Shown one piece after another: positions 26,275 through 35,198 of a stretch of DNA of 64,000 bases. Source of the stretch: Acinetobacter sp. WC-141 (GTDB taxonomy: Bacteria > Pseudomonadota > Gammaproteobacteria > Pseudomonadales > Moraxellaceae); the NCBI RefSeq assembly GCF_000313935.1, contig NZ_AMSS01000052.1:54721-118720 (forward strand), read 5' to 3'. The translations under genes were made by a program, and so were the position numbers. The notes below the pieces were generated by a model that was given only the letters and a program-made list of their open reading frames with translations, ran no database searches and had not been told where the DNA came from. Every line of letters starts with the position of its first letter. Position 1 is the first letter of the stretch.

Positions 26275-26295
26275 ATGAGGCATTGGATGCCTCAT
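26275..26295 (+). promoter_or_regulatory. Intercistronic hairpin between dcaA and dcaK
   Basis: ATGAGGCAT-TGG-ATGCCTCAT, a perfect 9-bp stem with a three-base loop, begins 16 bases after the dcaA stop. No T-run follows, so it is unlikely to be a simple terminator. It ends just before the dcaK ribosome-binding site GAGGAT and could stabilise or process the message, or tune dcaK translation. Confidence 0.55.
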
Positions 26296-26316
26296 GTTCC
26301 TTCTGAGGATATGAAC

Positions 26317-27600
26317 ATGACAACAGAAACAGTTGCACAAAATACGGCTAGCAGTGAAGCTATCCAGACACCAAAAAAAATTTGGATTACCGCATTTATA
26401 TTCGCTTTTTTAACATTGTTATGTGATGGGGCAGACTTAGGTTTTTTGGCATTGAGCCTGACCAGTCTTAAAACAGAATTTCATTTAACTGGCCTTCAAG
26501 CCGGAACATTAGGTAGCTTAACACTTTTAGGTTCAGCAATTGGTGGCCTGATTGGTGGTTGGGCTTGTGACCGTTTTGGACGGGTCCGCATTATTGTGTT
26601 CTTTATTGCTTATTCTTCAGTTTTAACCAGCGCACTGGGTTTTACTGATTCTTATATGCAATTTGCAGTTTTAAGAACTTTTGGAGCGATGGGTTTAGGT
26701 GCGCTCTATATTGCTTGTAATATTTTAATGTCAGAAATGGTGCCAACCAAACATCGCTCGACTGTTTTGGCGACTCTCATGACAGGTTATACCTTGGGTT
26801 CTTTGCTCGCCACCTTATTGGCAGGACATATTATTCCTGAACATGGCTGGCGTTTCTTATACTGGATTGCAATTACACCTGTGGTGTTGTCAATTTTGAT
26901 GCACTTTTGTGTACCTGAACCTGAATCATGGAAAAAAGCGCGTCAATTAAAAGCGTTAGAAGTCGCTCAAAGTAGCCAGCCTAAAAAACGTCAAAACCCA
27001 TATCTTGAAATTTTAAGAGATAAGAAACATGGCACCATGTTTGTGCTGTGGATTATCAGTACTGGTGCATTGCAGTTTGGTTATTACGGCGTAAGTAACT
27101 GGTTACCCGCTTATTTAGAGTCAGATCTTGGCATCAAGTTTAAAGAAATGGCCATGTATATGGTCGGTACTTTCCTGATTATGATGTTTGCCAAAGTGAT
27201 TGCAGGGATTGTTGCAGATAAATTGGGGCGCCGTGCCGTATTTGCATTTGGAACCATTGGTACAGCACTGTTTATTCCGGTCATTGTCTATTTAAATACA
27301 CCAACCAACATTTTATGGATGATGCTGTTCTTCGGTTTCCTTTACGGTATTCCATACGCAATTAATGCTACCTATATGACAGAAAGTTTCCCGACTTCAA
27401 TTCGAGGTTCGGCAGTGGGTGGAGCCTATAACATTGGTAAAGTTCTTTCGATTTTCTCTCCATTAACAATTGGTTATCTATCTCAAAACGGTTCTATTGG
27501 CTTAGGGCTTTTGGTGATGGCTGCTGCGTACTTTATCTGTGGCGTGATTCCATTGTTATTTATTAAAGACCGACTATTTAACCCGCAAAAGGCAGAGTGA
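26317..27600 (+). CDS. dcaK: MFS dicarboxylate/aromatic-acid carrier
   Basis: About 427 residues and 12 helices, AAHS family. Helix 1 holds LLCDGADLGFLALSL, loop 2-3 has GGWACDRFGRVR and loop 8-9 VADKLGRR. GVSNWLPAYLESDLG and YGIPYAINATYMTESF match the carrier at 10057-11307. The start is most likely the ATG at 26317, eight bases after GAGG; an in-frame ATG at 26275 lies in a hairpin and is unlikely. The location between dcaA and the CoA-transferase genes is that of ADP1 dcaK, and adipate or a similar diacid is the expected substrate. Confidence 0.87.
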   Translation: MTTETVAQNTASSEAIQTPKKIWITAFIFAFLTLLCDGADLGFLALSLTSLKTEFHLTGLQAGTLGSLTLLGSAIGGLIGGWACDRFGRVRIIVFFIAYSSVLTSALGFTDSYMQFAVLRTFGAMGLGALYIACNILMSEMVPTKHRSTVLATLMTGYTLGSLLATLLAGHIIPEHGWRFLYWIAITPVVLSILMHFCVPEPESWKKARQLKALEVAQSSQPKKRQNPYLEILRDKKHGTMFVLWIISTGALQFGYYGVSNWLPAYLESDLGIKFKEMAMYMVGTFLIMMFAKVIAGIVADKLGRRAVFAFGTIGTALFIPVIVYLNTPTNILWMMLFFGFLYGIPYAINATYMTESFPTSIRGSAVGGAYNIGKVLSIFSPLTIGYLSQNGSIGLGLLVMAAAYFICGVIPLLFIKDRLFNPQKAE

Positions 27601-27647
27601 CAGATCAATCTGTCACCTTAAATTAAGGATGAAAAGGGACAAGTGAG

Positions 27648-28316
27648 ATGATAAATAAAATCACCAGTGACATTGAACCGATTTTAAAAGCGATTCCTGA
27701 TGGAGCAACCATCATGACAGGCGGGTTTGGTGTGACGGGGCAACCTGCTGAATTAATTGAGGCCTTAATTGATTTAGGAAAAAAAGAACTCACCATTATA
27801 AATAATAATGCGGCTTCTGGTGATCGTGGTTTAACAAATCTGATTATTGCGGGTTGTGTTAAAAAAATGATTTGTTCATTTCCGAAATCTGCGGGATCAA
27901 CTGTTTTTCAAGACTTATATCGAGCGGGAAAAATCGAGTTAGAACTGGTTCCACAAGGGAATTTGGCTTGTCGTATTCAGGCCGCAGGAGCAGGGTTAGG
28001 CGCTATTTTTACGCCGACTGGTTATGGCACCAAAGTTGCCGAGGGCAAAGAAACCCGAACCATTAATGGTAAAAACTATGTACTTGAATATCCACTTGAA
28101 GCTGACTTTGCATTGATTTATGCCGATAAAGCAGATCGTTGGGGCAATTTAACTTACCGTAAAGCAGCCCGTAATTTTGGGCCAATTATGGCAAAAGCCG
28201 CCAAGACCACGATTGTTCAAGTGAATGACACCGTAGAGCTAGGAACGCTTGACCCTGAGTGCATTATTACACCGGGAATTTTTGTTCAGCACGTTGTAAA
28301 AGTAGGAGATATCTAA
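27648..28316 (+). CDS. dcaI: Dicarboxylate CoA-transferase subunit A
   Basis: A 222-residue class I CoA-transferase alpha subunit. IMTGGFGVTGQPAELIEALIDLGKKELTIINNNAASGDRGL and FPKSAGSTVF are typical of PcaI/DcaI/CatI. With DcaJ it should move CoA from succinyl-CoA to the diacid (for example adipate) or to 3-oxoadipate. Its stop codon overlaps the dcaJ start by one base. Context favours DcaI over PcaI. Confidence 0.87.
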   Translation: MINKITSDIEPILKAIPDGATIMTGGFGVTGQPAELIEALIDLGKKELTIINNNAASGDRGLTNLIIAGCVKKMICSFPKSAGSTVFQDLYRAGKIELELVPQGNLACRIQAAGAGLGAIFTPTGYGTKVAEGKETRTINGKNYVLEYPLEADFALIYADKADRWGNLTYRKAARNFGPIMAKAAKTTIVQVNDTVELGTLDPECIITPGIFVQHVVKVGDI

Positions 28317-28969
28317 TGTCAGTTCAAAAGCGTTCTCGTGAAGATATTGCCAAACTCATTGCCAATGACATTCCTGAAGGTTCCTATGTTAATTTAGGGA
28401 TTGGCTTACCGACCAACGTTGCTAAATTTTTGCCAAAAGACAAAGAAATCTTTTTACATTCGGAAAACGGTGTCTTGGCTTTTGGTCCTCCGCCGCAACC
28501 TGGCGAAGAAGACCAAGATTTAGTTAATGCCGGAAAAGAACTTGTCTCTTTGTTAGACGGTGGATGCTTTATGCATCATGGTGACTCGTTTGACATTATG
28601 CGTGGTGGCCATCTGGACATTTGTGTGATTGGTGCATTCCAAGTTGCTGTAAACGGTGATTTGGCAAATTGGCATACCGGCAAAGCAGACGATGTACCAG
28701 CAGTAGGCGGCGCCATGGATTTGGCGGTCGGTGCTAAAACCATTTATGTCTATATGGAACATGTCACGAAAAAAGGTGAGCCTAAAATTGTAAAGGAAAT
28801 TACATATCCAATGACGGGTGAGCAGTGTGTAGATCGTATTTATACAGATTTATGCATTATTGAACTCAAAGACCAAAAAGCTTATGTCACGGAAATGGTC
28901 AAAGGCTTAAGTTTCGAAGAATTACAGGCAGTCACAGACTGTGAATTGATAGATGCACGTGTAGCCTAA
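28316..28969 (+). CDS. dcaJ: Dicarboxylate CoA-transferase subunit B
   Basis: A 217-residue beta subunit. LGIGLPTNVAKF and LHSENGVLAFGPPP are the hallmarks; the glutamate of SENG is the catalytic residue that carries CoA. The ATG at 28316 shares a base with the dcaI stop (TAATG) and follows AGGAGAT, indicating coupled translation. The frame is open further upstream to 28259 inside dcaI, but that part is not coding. Confidence 0.88.
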   Translation: MSVQKRSREDIAKLIANDIPEGSYVNLGIGLPTNVAKFLPKDKEIFLHSENGVLAFGPPPQPGEEDQDLVNAGKELVSLLDGGCFMHHGDSFDIMRGGHLDICVIGAFQVAVNGDLANWHTGKADDVPAVGGAMDLAVGAKTIYVYMEHVTKKGEPKIVKEITYPMTGEQCVDRIYTDLCIIELKDQKAYVTEMVKGLSFEELQAVTDCELIDARVA

Positions 28970-29006
28970 ATTACACATGGAAAAACGCTTCTTTAAGGAT
29001 TAAAAG

Positions 29007-30323
29007 ATGAAAAAATTAATTTTAGCTGCAGCTTGCGCTGCGGCTTCAGGGACTATTTTTGCAAATTCTTCAGATACCACAGAACAAAGAATTAATTTGC
29101 TAGAAACCGAGCTGCAAAAATTAAAAGCAGAACTTGCAGCTCAAAAACAAACTCAAAATAATTTACAAGTCAAACAGGTAAAGATTGAAGAGAACATTGA
29201 AAAAACTAAAGCGACTGTAACAGAGAAGCCTGTTGCTCCCTCATGGGTGACGTGGACCGATAATGTAAAGGTTTACGGTATTGCCCGTATTGATGCGGCG
29301 GTCGATTTTAAATCATCACCAGACTCGGGCGGTAGAACGACCAGCAGTTTGTACCGAACACCTTTTGAAAGTGAAAAACGTTCAAACCATGCACGTTCCG
29401 ATGCCATGATTAATGCAAGCCGACTCGGTGTTTATTTTAATAGTCCAAATAAAGCAGTGACTGGAAATATTGAAGCCGATTTCTTTGATAGCTCTAACAT
29501 GGGAACGGGAGATGGTAAATTCCGTATCCGTCATGCTTTTTTTACCTATAAAGACTGGACCTTTGGCCAAACATGGTCACTCATGTCTAACATGGAAACT
29601 CGTACCGAAGCTGTCGATTACACCCAATTTGTGGGAACCTCTTATACGCGGACTCCTCAAATTCGCTATGACTGGAAAATCGATGCCAATAATGATTTAA
29701 AAGTAGCTTTGGAATATACAGGTTCGAGAGTCTCGGCATTTCCAACTTTAACGGGTCGCTATACCTTTAAAAAAGGTCCTTTAACAGCACTTGCGCAAGG
29801 CTTTATTAATGAAAAGTCTACAGATGTCGCAACTGCCACGGTGAAGAAAGTAAGTTGGGGTGCAGGAGGCGGCTTAAAATATCAACTCACGCCACAACAA
29901 TCGGTGCAGGCAAATTATCAATATATTGTCGGCGATCAAAAATTTATGCCGTACACCACCCAAAGTGGATTGGCAAATTCAGCAAGTTTAAATGCCGCGG
30001 GTGATTTCTCTTTAAACGAAGACAAAACAGATTTGCTTATGAATAAGTTGAATAGCATCAATATTGGTTATTCATATAAATTTAATGAGCAATGGCGTGC
30101 AAACTTATCGGCTTCAATGTTTGATTATGATGACGACACGGCTTATGCCAAACTCAACCCAGATGCCAATAAACGCTTAACGGACTACGCAGCTAACGTC
30201 TTTTATTCACCAATTGAGCAAATGGATATTGGTATGGAATATCATCAAGGCAAACGAGAAGTGTTTGATGGCAGAACCGCTGATGTATCACGTGTAAACT
30301 TTGTATCGATGTATAAATTCTAA
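29007..30323 (+). CDS. dcaP: DcaP-type outer-membrane channel
   Basis: A 438-residue porin. A signal peptide (MKKLILAAACAAASGTIFA) precedes a periplasmic coiled coil of about 45 residues (TEQRINLLETELQKLKAELA onward), then a beta-barrel starting near KVYGIARIDAAVDF. FRIRHAFFTYKDWTFGQTWS and the terminal RVNFVSMYKF, ending in aromatic Phe, are typical. DcaP channels of Acinetobacter are trimers that pass dicarboxylates and are linked with sulbactam uptake. It starts 37 bases after dcaJ with AAGGATT upstream. A second, similar gene lies at 50143-51429. Confidence 0.9.
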   Translation: MKKLILAAACAAASGTIFANSSDTTEQRINLLETELQKLKAELAAQKQTQNNLQVKQVKIEENIEKTKATVTEKPVAPSWVTWTDNVKVYGIARIDAAVDFKSSPDSGGRTTSSLYRTPFESEKRSNHARSDAMINASRLGVYFNSPNKAVTGNIEADFFDSSNMGTGDGKFRIRHAFFTYKDWTFGQTWSLMSNMETRTEAVDYTQFVGTSYTRTPQIRYDWKIDANNDLKVALEYTGSRVSAFPTLTGRYTFKKGPLTALAQGFINEKSTDVATATVKKVSWGAGGGLKYQLTPQQSVQANYQYIVGDQKFMPYTTQSGLANSASLNAAGDFSLNEDKTDLLMNKLNSINIGYSYKFNEQWRANLSASMFDYDDDTAYAKLNPDANKRLTDYAANVFYSPIEQMDIGMEYHQGKREVFDGRTADVSRVNFVSMYKF

Positions 30324-30341
30324 AATGGGGCGTAATTAAAA

Positions 30342-31559
30342 ATGGAAAAAATAGTTGGGCCCAATGCAGAAAATATACTGTCAAAAAGCTTTATTTTTAT
30401 CATGGCAATGACATGTGGAATTTGTGCGGGTTCAAACTATTATAACCAGCCCTTAATCTATTCAATTGCTGAAGCATTAAAAGTCAATGCTGATCAAGTT
30501 GCTTTAACAATTGTGATTAGCCAACTGTCATATGCAGTTGGCCTTTTTATATTGGTTCCCCTAGGCGACTTTTTTGAAAAGCGCAGTTATATTTGCTTGC
30601 TCATGTGCTGTACGGGGCTTGCACAAGTAGGGCTATCCTTAAGTCAAACCTTGCCAGCTTTATATGGCTTTACCTTTTTAGCCACATTCTTTTCAATTGC
30701 GACTCAAGTTTTAGTTCCTTTCGCCGCAGGTTTAGCCAGCCCGAAAAAAAGCCCTCAAGTTGTAGGTACTCTCATGAGTGGTTTGTTTTTGGGAATATTA
30801 TTGGCGCGCTCTATTGCAGGCTTACTTTCTACAGTTTGGTCTTGGCATGCGGTTTATTTAATTAGCGGAATTGTCATTTTAGTGTTTGCTTGGGTCATGT
30901 GGGTGAAGTTGCCAATTGCGCGTAAGTCTCACCAACTCAGTATTCTACAGATTTATGGTTCACTCTTTTCATTAGCTGTTCATCAGCCTCATTTACTACG
31001 CCGTGGTTTTGCAGGGGGAATTGGCTTTGGAATTTTAGCCCTCATTTTTACTACTATGACTTTTATTTTGGCGAATGAGCCTTATCACTTTAATGATTTC
31101 CAGATTGGCTTATTTGGAATTGTTGGCTTGGCAGGCGTATTTGCGACCCCATGGGCAGGTAAGAAAATTGCAGCAGGACTTGAAAATAAAATTGCGGTAA
31201 TTTGCATGGGGCTATTAATAAGTGCATGGATACCACTATTTTTTGCGCAGCAGTCTTTGGTGGCCTACGCTGTAGGGGTTGTTATGGCTTATTTCGGTTT
31301 GTCAGCATTTCATGTTTTGAACCAAAATCTGGTCTACCGAATTTCTGCCGAGGCGCGTTCCCGTATTAATTCAATTTATATGACTCTATATTTTGGTGGA
31401 GCTGCCTTGGGTTCTTTTATTGCAGTGTATGCTTGGAAAGATTGGGGATGGGAGGCGTGTGCTGCTTTAGGTTTAGCGATGGCAATGTTAAGTTTCATGA
31501 TTGATCGCTTAGATTTTTATGAAATGGGCAAGATTACAAAGCAAGAAAAAGCTCCATAA
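30342..31559 (+). CDS. MFS transporter at the end of the dca operon
   Basis: A 405-residue, 12-helix carrier beginning 18 bases after dcaP, so cotranscribed with the dca genes. GICAGSNYYNQPLIYSI, LVPLGDFFEKRSYICL and RINSIYMTLYFGGAALGS match the carrier at 18218-19390. It is not an AAHS protein like DcaK. It may be an efflux pump relieving build-up of acids or an alternative uptake route; the sequence does not decide. A hairpin overlaps its stop codon. Confidence 0.82.
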   Translation: MEKIVGPNAENILSKSFIFIMAMTCGICAGSNYYNQPLIYSIAEALKVNADQVALTIVISQLSYAVGLFILVPLGDFFEKRSYICLLMCCTGLAQVGLSLSQTLPALYGFTFLATFFSIATQVLVPFAAGLASPKKSPQVVGTLMSGLFLGILLARSIAGLLSTVWSWHAVYLISGIVILVFAWVMWVKLPIARKSHQLSILQIYGSLFSLAVHQPHLLRRGFAGGIGFGILALIFTTMTFILANEPYHFNDFQIGLFGIVGLAGVFATPWAGKKIAAGLENKIAVICMGLLISAWIPLFFAQQSLVAYAVGVVMAYFGLSAFHVLNQNLVYRISAEARSRINSIYMTLYFGGAALGSFIAVYAWKDWGWEACAALGLAMAMLSFMIDRLDFYEMGKITKQEKAP

Positions 31560-31580
31560 ACAGGAGCTTTAAAATTTTAT
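31548..31580 (+). terminator. Terminator overlapping the MFS stop codon
   Basis: AAAGCTCC (31548-31555) pairs with GGAGCTTT (31563-31570) around a seven-base loop that contains the TAA stop, followed by AAAATTTTATTATTT. It would end the plus-strand dca transcript and may also serve the convergent thioesterase gene. Confidence 0.6.
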
Positions 31581-32014
31581 TATTTGCGAATAATCATTAA
31601 GGTTGCTGAGGCAAATGCATAGACTTTGCCGTTTTCATCTACGATTTTACCTTCGGTACTAATAATATTACGGCCCGCATTAATCAACTCGGCTGTCGCA
31701 TAGTAAGATGTATCAACCTGCATGGGGCGGATCATTTTTACATTTAAATCAATAGTTCCATAGCCAACGCCATGTTCAAGTAAAGTGTGAGCTGCGCTGC
31801 CAGTTGCTGTATCTAAAGCTGTGGCACAAAAGCCGCCGTGTACACCGCCTTGTATATTTCTATGTTCTTTGCGAGGAGTAACTTTATAAGTTGCTTTACC
31901 TTCGGATACTTCAACGAGTTCCATCGGTATGGTGTGAGCCATAGGTGATGGAGAAACTTCACCATTTTTTAAAGCGGTTAAAAACTCAAGACCTGTGTAT
32001 TTCGGGCTTTCCAT
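31580..32014 (-). CDS. PaaI-type hotdog thioesterase
   Basis: A 144-residue single hotdog domain. EHRNIQGGVHGGFCATALDTATGSAAHTLL is the signature segment, where the Gly-Gly-His-rich loop and following aspartate form the active site of PaaI-like acyl-CoA thioesterases. It probably hydrolyses stalled CoA esters and recycles CoA during diacid catabolism. The ATG follows AAGGACGATTT. It is convergent with the dca operon and has an IclR-like box 67 bases upstream. Confidence 0.82.
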   Translation of the reverse strand: MESPKYTGLEFLTALKNGEVSPSPMAHTIPMELVEVSEGKATYKVTPRKEHRNIQGGVHGGFCATALDTATGSAAHTLLEHGVGYGTIDLNVKMIRPMQVDTSYYATAELINAGRNIISTEGKIVDENGKVYAFASATLMIIRK

Positions 32015-32334
32015 AAATCGTCCTTGGATGATTAAGCAGTCTAATCAAGATACTATAAATTGATTTTTTACGGAATAAAATTTTGCAATACAAAATATAA
32101 ATTTATTCTAGTTAAACGGAACTAATTACTTTCTATCTTATATTTGTATTTAAAAACATATCTTTATGTTTTATCTCTATAGCTAAATTACGATAATTTT
32201 ATTAAATTGGTGAAAATATATTTTGTTATAAGAAATTTTTTGATATTTTGGTGAGATTGAAACAATAAAAGTCCATTTTAAGGAAAAATCATATCTGCCC
32301 ATGACACAGGCAGTAAGGTGAAAGGAAAAAAAAT
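32015..32334. other. Divergent control region with one IclR-like box
   Basis: A 320-base AT-rich gap between the thioesterase and the large acyl-CoA dehydrogenase. Its only notable element is the box at 32081-32095. No supported open frame. Confidence 0.55.
32081..32095. promoter_or_regulatory. IclR-like box between thioesterase and acyl-CoA dehydrogenase
   Basis: TTTTGCA-A-TACAAAA: near-perfect inverted repeat (one mismatch), related to TTTCGCA-N-TGCGAAA with C/T and G/A changes. It lies nearer the minus-strand thioesterase gene. Confidence 0.42.
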
Positions 32335-34137
32335 ATGCCTTTATACAAAGCTCCATTACGCGATATGCAATTTGTGCTGCATGAAATGCTTCAAACAGAA
32401 CAGAACTATCAAGGTTTAAGCAAATATCAGGAAAGCGTAAATCGAGAATTAATTGATCAATACTTAGAGGCAGCAGCAGATTTTTGTGAAAATGAATTGG
32501 CGCCCATAAATCAAAATGGGGATCAGGAAGGGTGCCATTTAAATCAAGGCGTAGTCACAACCCCGAAAGGTTTTAAAGAAGCCTACCAAAAATATGCTGA
32601 GCTTGGATTTACCTCTTTAACCGCCGACACTGAATATGGTGGGCAAGGCTTGCCGACATTGCTGCGAATTGCTATTTCTGAAATGTTATGTGGTTCTAAT
32701 TGGGCTTGGGCTATGTATCCGGGTTTATCTCATGGTGCAATGAGAACCATTGAACATCATGGTACTGAACAACAAAAACAGAAGTTTTTAACTAAACTCA
32801 TTAGCGGTATCTGGACGGGAACGATGTGTTTAACTGAATCACATGCGGGTTCGGATCTTGGATTAATTAGAACTAAAGCAGAACCAAATCCGGACGGTAG
32901 TTACTCAATTACGGGTGAAAAGATTTTTATCTCGGCAGGTGAGCATGATCTTTCTGAAAATATTATTCATATTGTTTTAGCCCGTTTGCCTCAGGCACCC
33001 GCAGGGACTAAAGGGATTTCTTTATTTATTGTGCCTAAATTTAATGTAGATGATGAAGGTAATTTAGAAGACCGTAATAAAGTCGTGTGTAGCGCAATTG
33101 AACATAAAATGGGTATTCATGGTAATGCCACCTGTGTTCTTAATTTTGATGGCGCAAAAGGTTATTTGATTGGCCCGGAAAATCGCGGGCTCAATTGTAT
33201 GTTTACCTTTATGAATACCGCACGCATTGGAACGGCAGTACAAGGGCTTGCTGCTTCTGAAATTTCATTTCAAGGCGCATTAAGTTATGCCAAAGAGCGA
33301 CTCGCCATGCGATCGTTATCTGGTCCTAAATATCCTGACAAAAATGCCGATCCAATTATTGTCCATCCAGCTGTACGCTCGATGCTAATGACACAAAAAG
33401 CTTTTTCTGAAGGTGGTCGTGCACTGGCTTATTTTCTGGCTCAGCATGTTGATATTGTAGAAAGTTCAAATGATCAGGAACAGCAAAAACACTCTGATGA
33501 ATTACTGGCTTTTTTAACGCCAATTGCCAAAGCTTTTTTAACAGAATCAGGCAATGAATCTGCAAAGCATGGCGTTCAAGTATTTGGCGGCCACGGCTTT
33601 ATTGTTGAGCATGGCATGGAGCAAATTGTACGTGATGCGCGTATCTCAACATTGTATGAAGGAACAACCGAGATTCAGTCTCTAGATCTGCTTGCACGTA
33701 AAGTTCTCAAGTCGGAAGGCAAACTTTTAAAGAACATGACTGATTTAATTAATCAGTTTATTAGCCAGCACCAATCCAATGAAGTGCTGAAACCTTATCT
33801 AGAAAAATTAGCTGAGCTTAAGCAACAATGGTTGTCACTGACCAAATCGATTGCAGAGAAAGCGAAGCACAACCCTGAAGAAGTTGGCGCAGCTTCGGTA
33901 GATTATCTTTATTTTTCTAGTTACGTGGTGTTCGCTTATTTATGGGCGCGAATGGCACAAGTTGCCCATGAAAAATTAGAATCAGGTACACAAGAGCAAG
34001 CTTTTTATAAAGCGAAGTTAACAACAGCTAAGTTTTTCTATCAAAAACTTTTACATCGTACGCAAAGTCATGCTGCTTCTATTGAGTCTGGCGCAGAATC
34101 AGTGATGGAACTTGATCAAGATGCTTTTGCATTTTAG
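32335..34137 (+). CDS. Acyl-CoA dehydrogenase, long (DmdC/FadE-like) type
   Basis: A 600-residue dehydrogenase. The start MPLYKAPLRDMQFVLHEML, TMCLTESHAGSDLGLIRTKA, GEKIFISAGEHDLSENI and GVQVFGGHGFIVEHGMEQIVRDARI are typical of the long group that includes 3-methylmercaptopropionyl-CoA dehydrogenases. The likely catalytic glutamate is in LYEGTTEIQSLDLLARK. A C-terminal helical extension of about 130 residues follows. It probably acts on medium or long acyl-CoA esters. Good ribosome-binding site (GGAAAAAAA). A hairpin follows it. Confidence 0.85.
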   Translation: MPLYKAPLRDMQFVLHEMLQTEQNYQGLSKYQESVNRELIDQYLEAAADFCENELAPINQNGDQEGCHLNQGVVTTPKGFKEAYQKYAELGFTSLTADTEYGGQGLPTLLRIAISEMLCGSNWAWAMYPGLSHGAMRTIEHHGTEQQKQKFLTKLISGIWTGTMCLTESHAGSDLGLIRTKAEPNPDGSYSITGEKIFISAGEHDLSENIIHIVLARLPQAPAGTKGISLFIVPKFNVDDEGNLEDRNKVVCSAIEHKMGIHGNATCVLNFDGAKGYLIGPENRGLNCMFTFMNTARIGTAVQGLAASEISFQGALSYAKERLAMRSLSGPKYPDKNADPIIVHPAVRSMLMTQKAFSEGGRALAYFLAQHVDIVESSNDQEQQKHSDELLAFLTPIAKAFLTESGNESAKHGVQVFGGHGFIVEHGMEQIVRDARISTLYEGTTEIQSLDLLARKVLKSEGKLLKNMTDLINQFISQHQSNEVLKPYLEKLAELKQQWLSLTKSIAEKAKHNPEEVGAASVDYLYFSSYVVFAYLWARMAQVAHEKLESGTQEQAFYKAKLTTAKFFYQKLLHRTQSHAASIESGAESVMELDQDAFAF

Positions 34138-34154
34138 TGAATAGTCATTTTTAG

Positions 34155-34197
34155 AATCACTCGGTAAGATTTATATATTGAATTTTACCGAGTGATT
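34155..34197 (+). terminator. Hairpin after the long acyl-CoA dehydrogenase
   Basis: AATCACTCGGTAA (34155-34167) pairs with TTACCGAGTGATT (34185-34197) around a 17-base AT-rich loop that can pair further, followed by AAATTTGTAATTTT. Likely intrinsic terminator 17 bases after the stop. Confidence 0.6.
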
Positions 34198-34333
34198 AAA
34201 TTTGTAATTTTAGACTCATCAGTTTTTGGTAGGAAAAACCAGTTGAGTCAAAGAAATAGAGGGTTAACATAAGCATTAAAACGTGAATTTTCATCAAATA
34301 TTGATGTTGGACAAGGACTAAGGAAAGAAAATC

Positions 34334-35137
34334 ATGAATGCTTATTATCAATTACTGAATAGAACAATTGGTCCTCAAGGTGAAGTTATTGCTCATTATT
34401 GCTCAACTGTTCATGCACAAGGAGCTTGGAATCCTCATGAACAGCACATGGCACCTGCAAGTGGTGTCATCGCAGCAGAGTTAGAGCAATTTTCACCACG
34501 ACAAGATATGCGAATTGCTCGAATTAGTTTTGATATTTTTGGATTAATTGCATTTGGTGAGTTTACGATTAAGACGCATGTGATTCGTGCGGGTAAAACC
34601 ATTGAACTGATTGAAGCTGAAATGCAAGCACAAGGTAAAACCTGCATTGTGGCTAGAGCATGGCGCATGTGTATTCAAGATAGTTCCGATATTGCTGGGC
34701 TTGAAGATCAGCCCATTCATCATCACGATACCTTTACAGAATGGACGGGTATGAAAAGATGGCCGGGTGGTTTTATTCAAACGCTAGTGACTAAAACTGA
34801 TGATCAGCACCGTGCGGGCAAAGGTATTGTTTGGCTCAATAATGATAAAGAAATCGTGGAAGGGCTGCCGACGACAGATTTTGCACATTTGATTGGCATG
34901 ATAGATACCGCAAACGGAATTGTACCCAGACAAGAAGGTGAATTTACGTGGGGCTTTCCAAATCTTGATTTGCAAATCCACATGCACCGTTATCCAAAAG
35001 GTCAATGGCTAGGTTTGGAAACTGTTCAGCAATATGGCTCAGATGGTATTGGTTTAACCAGTGCAGTTTTACATGATGTGTATGGTCCATTTGGTCGAAG
35101 TGAACAGATTTTAACGTTACGTAAAATGACTAAATAA
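34334..35137 (+). CDS. Thioesterase-family (double hotdog) protein
   Basis: A 267-residue protein of the TesB-like, two-hotdog thioesterase family. NPHEQHMAPASGVIAAELEQF and DMRIARISFDIFGLIAFGEFTIKTHVIRAGKTIELIEAEM form the first domain; the C-terminal half has LIGMIDTANGIVPRQ and QYGSDGIGLTSAVLHDVYGPFGRSEQIL. The ATG follows AAGGAAAGAAAATC. It is a single-gene unit between two terminators. Its acyl-CoA substrate cannot be told from the sequence. Confidence 0.72.
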   Translation: MNAYYQLLNRTIGPQGEVIAHYCSTVHAQGAWNPHEQHMAPASGVIAAELEQFSPRQDMRIARISFDIFGLIAFGEFTIKTHVIRAGKTIELIEAEMQAQGKTCIVARAWRMCIQDSSDIAGLEDQPIHHHDTFTEWTGMKRWPGGFIQTLVTKTDDQHRAGKGIVWLNNDKEIVEGLPTTDFAHLIGMIDTANGIVPRQEGEFTWGFPNLDLQIHMHRYPKGQWLGLETVQQYGSDGIGLTSAVLHDVYGPFGRSEQILTLRKMTK

Positions 35138-35148
35138 ATTTTTGAGCC

Positions 35149-35184
35149 AATAAAAAAGTCATCTCTAAGGATGACTTTTTTATT
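35149..35184. terminator. Bidirectional terminator
   Basis: AATAAAAAAGTCATC (35149-35163) pairs perfectly with GATGACTTTTTTATT (35170-35184) around a six-base loop. A and T runs on both sides serve both convergent genes. Confidence 0.85.
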
Positions 35185-35198
35185 TTGAGATTTAATTT

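Noticed and set aside
20409..30323. pca (beta-ketoadipate) operon
   Set aside because: The thiolase and CoA-transferase are pca-like, but the dehydrogenase, hydratase, hydroxyacyl dehydrogenase and DcaP porin with no ring-cleavage genes indicate a dca locus.
34292..34306. CATCAA-ATA-TTGATG inverted repeat before the double-hotdog gene
   Set aside because: Only six base pairs in AT-rich DNA, with no second copy in a related place.
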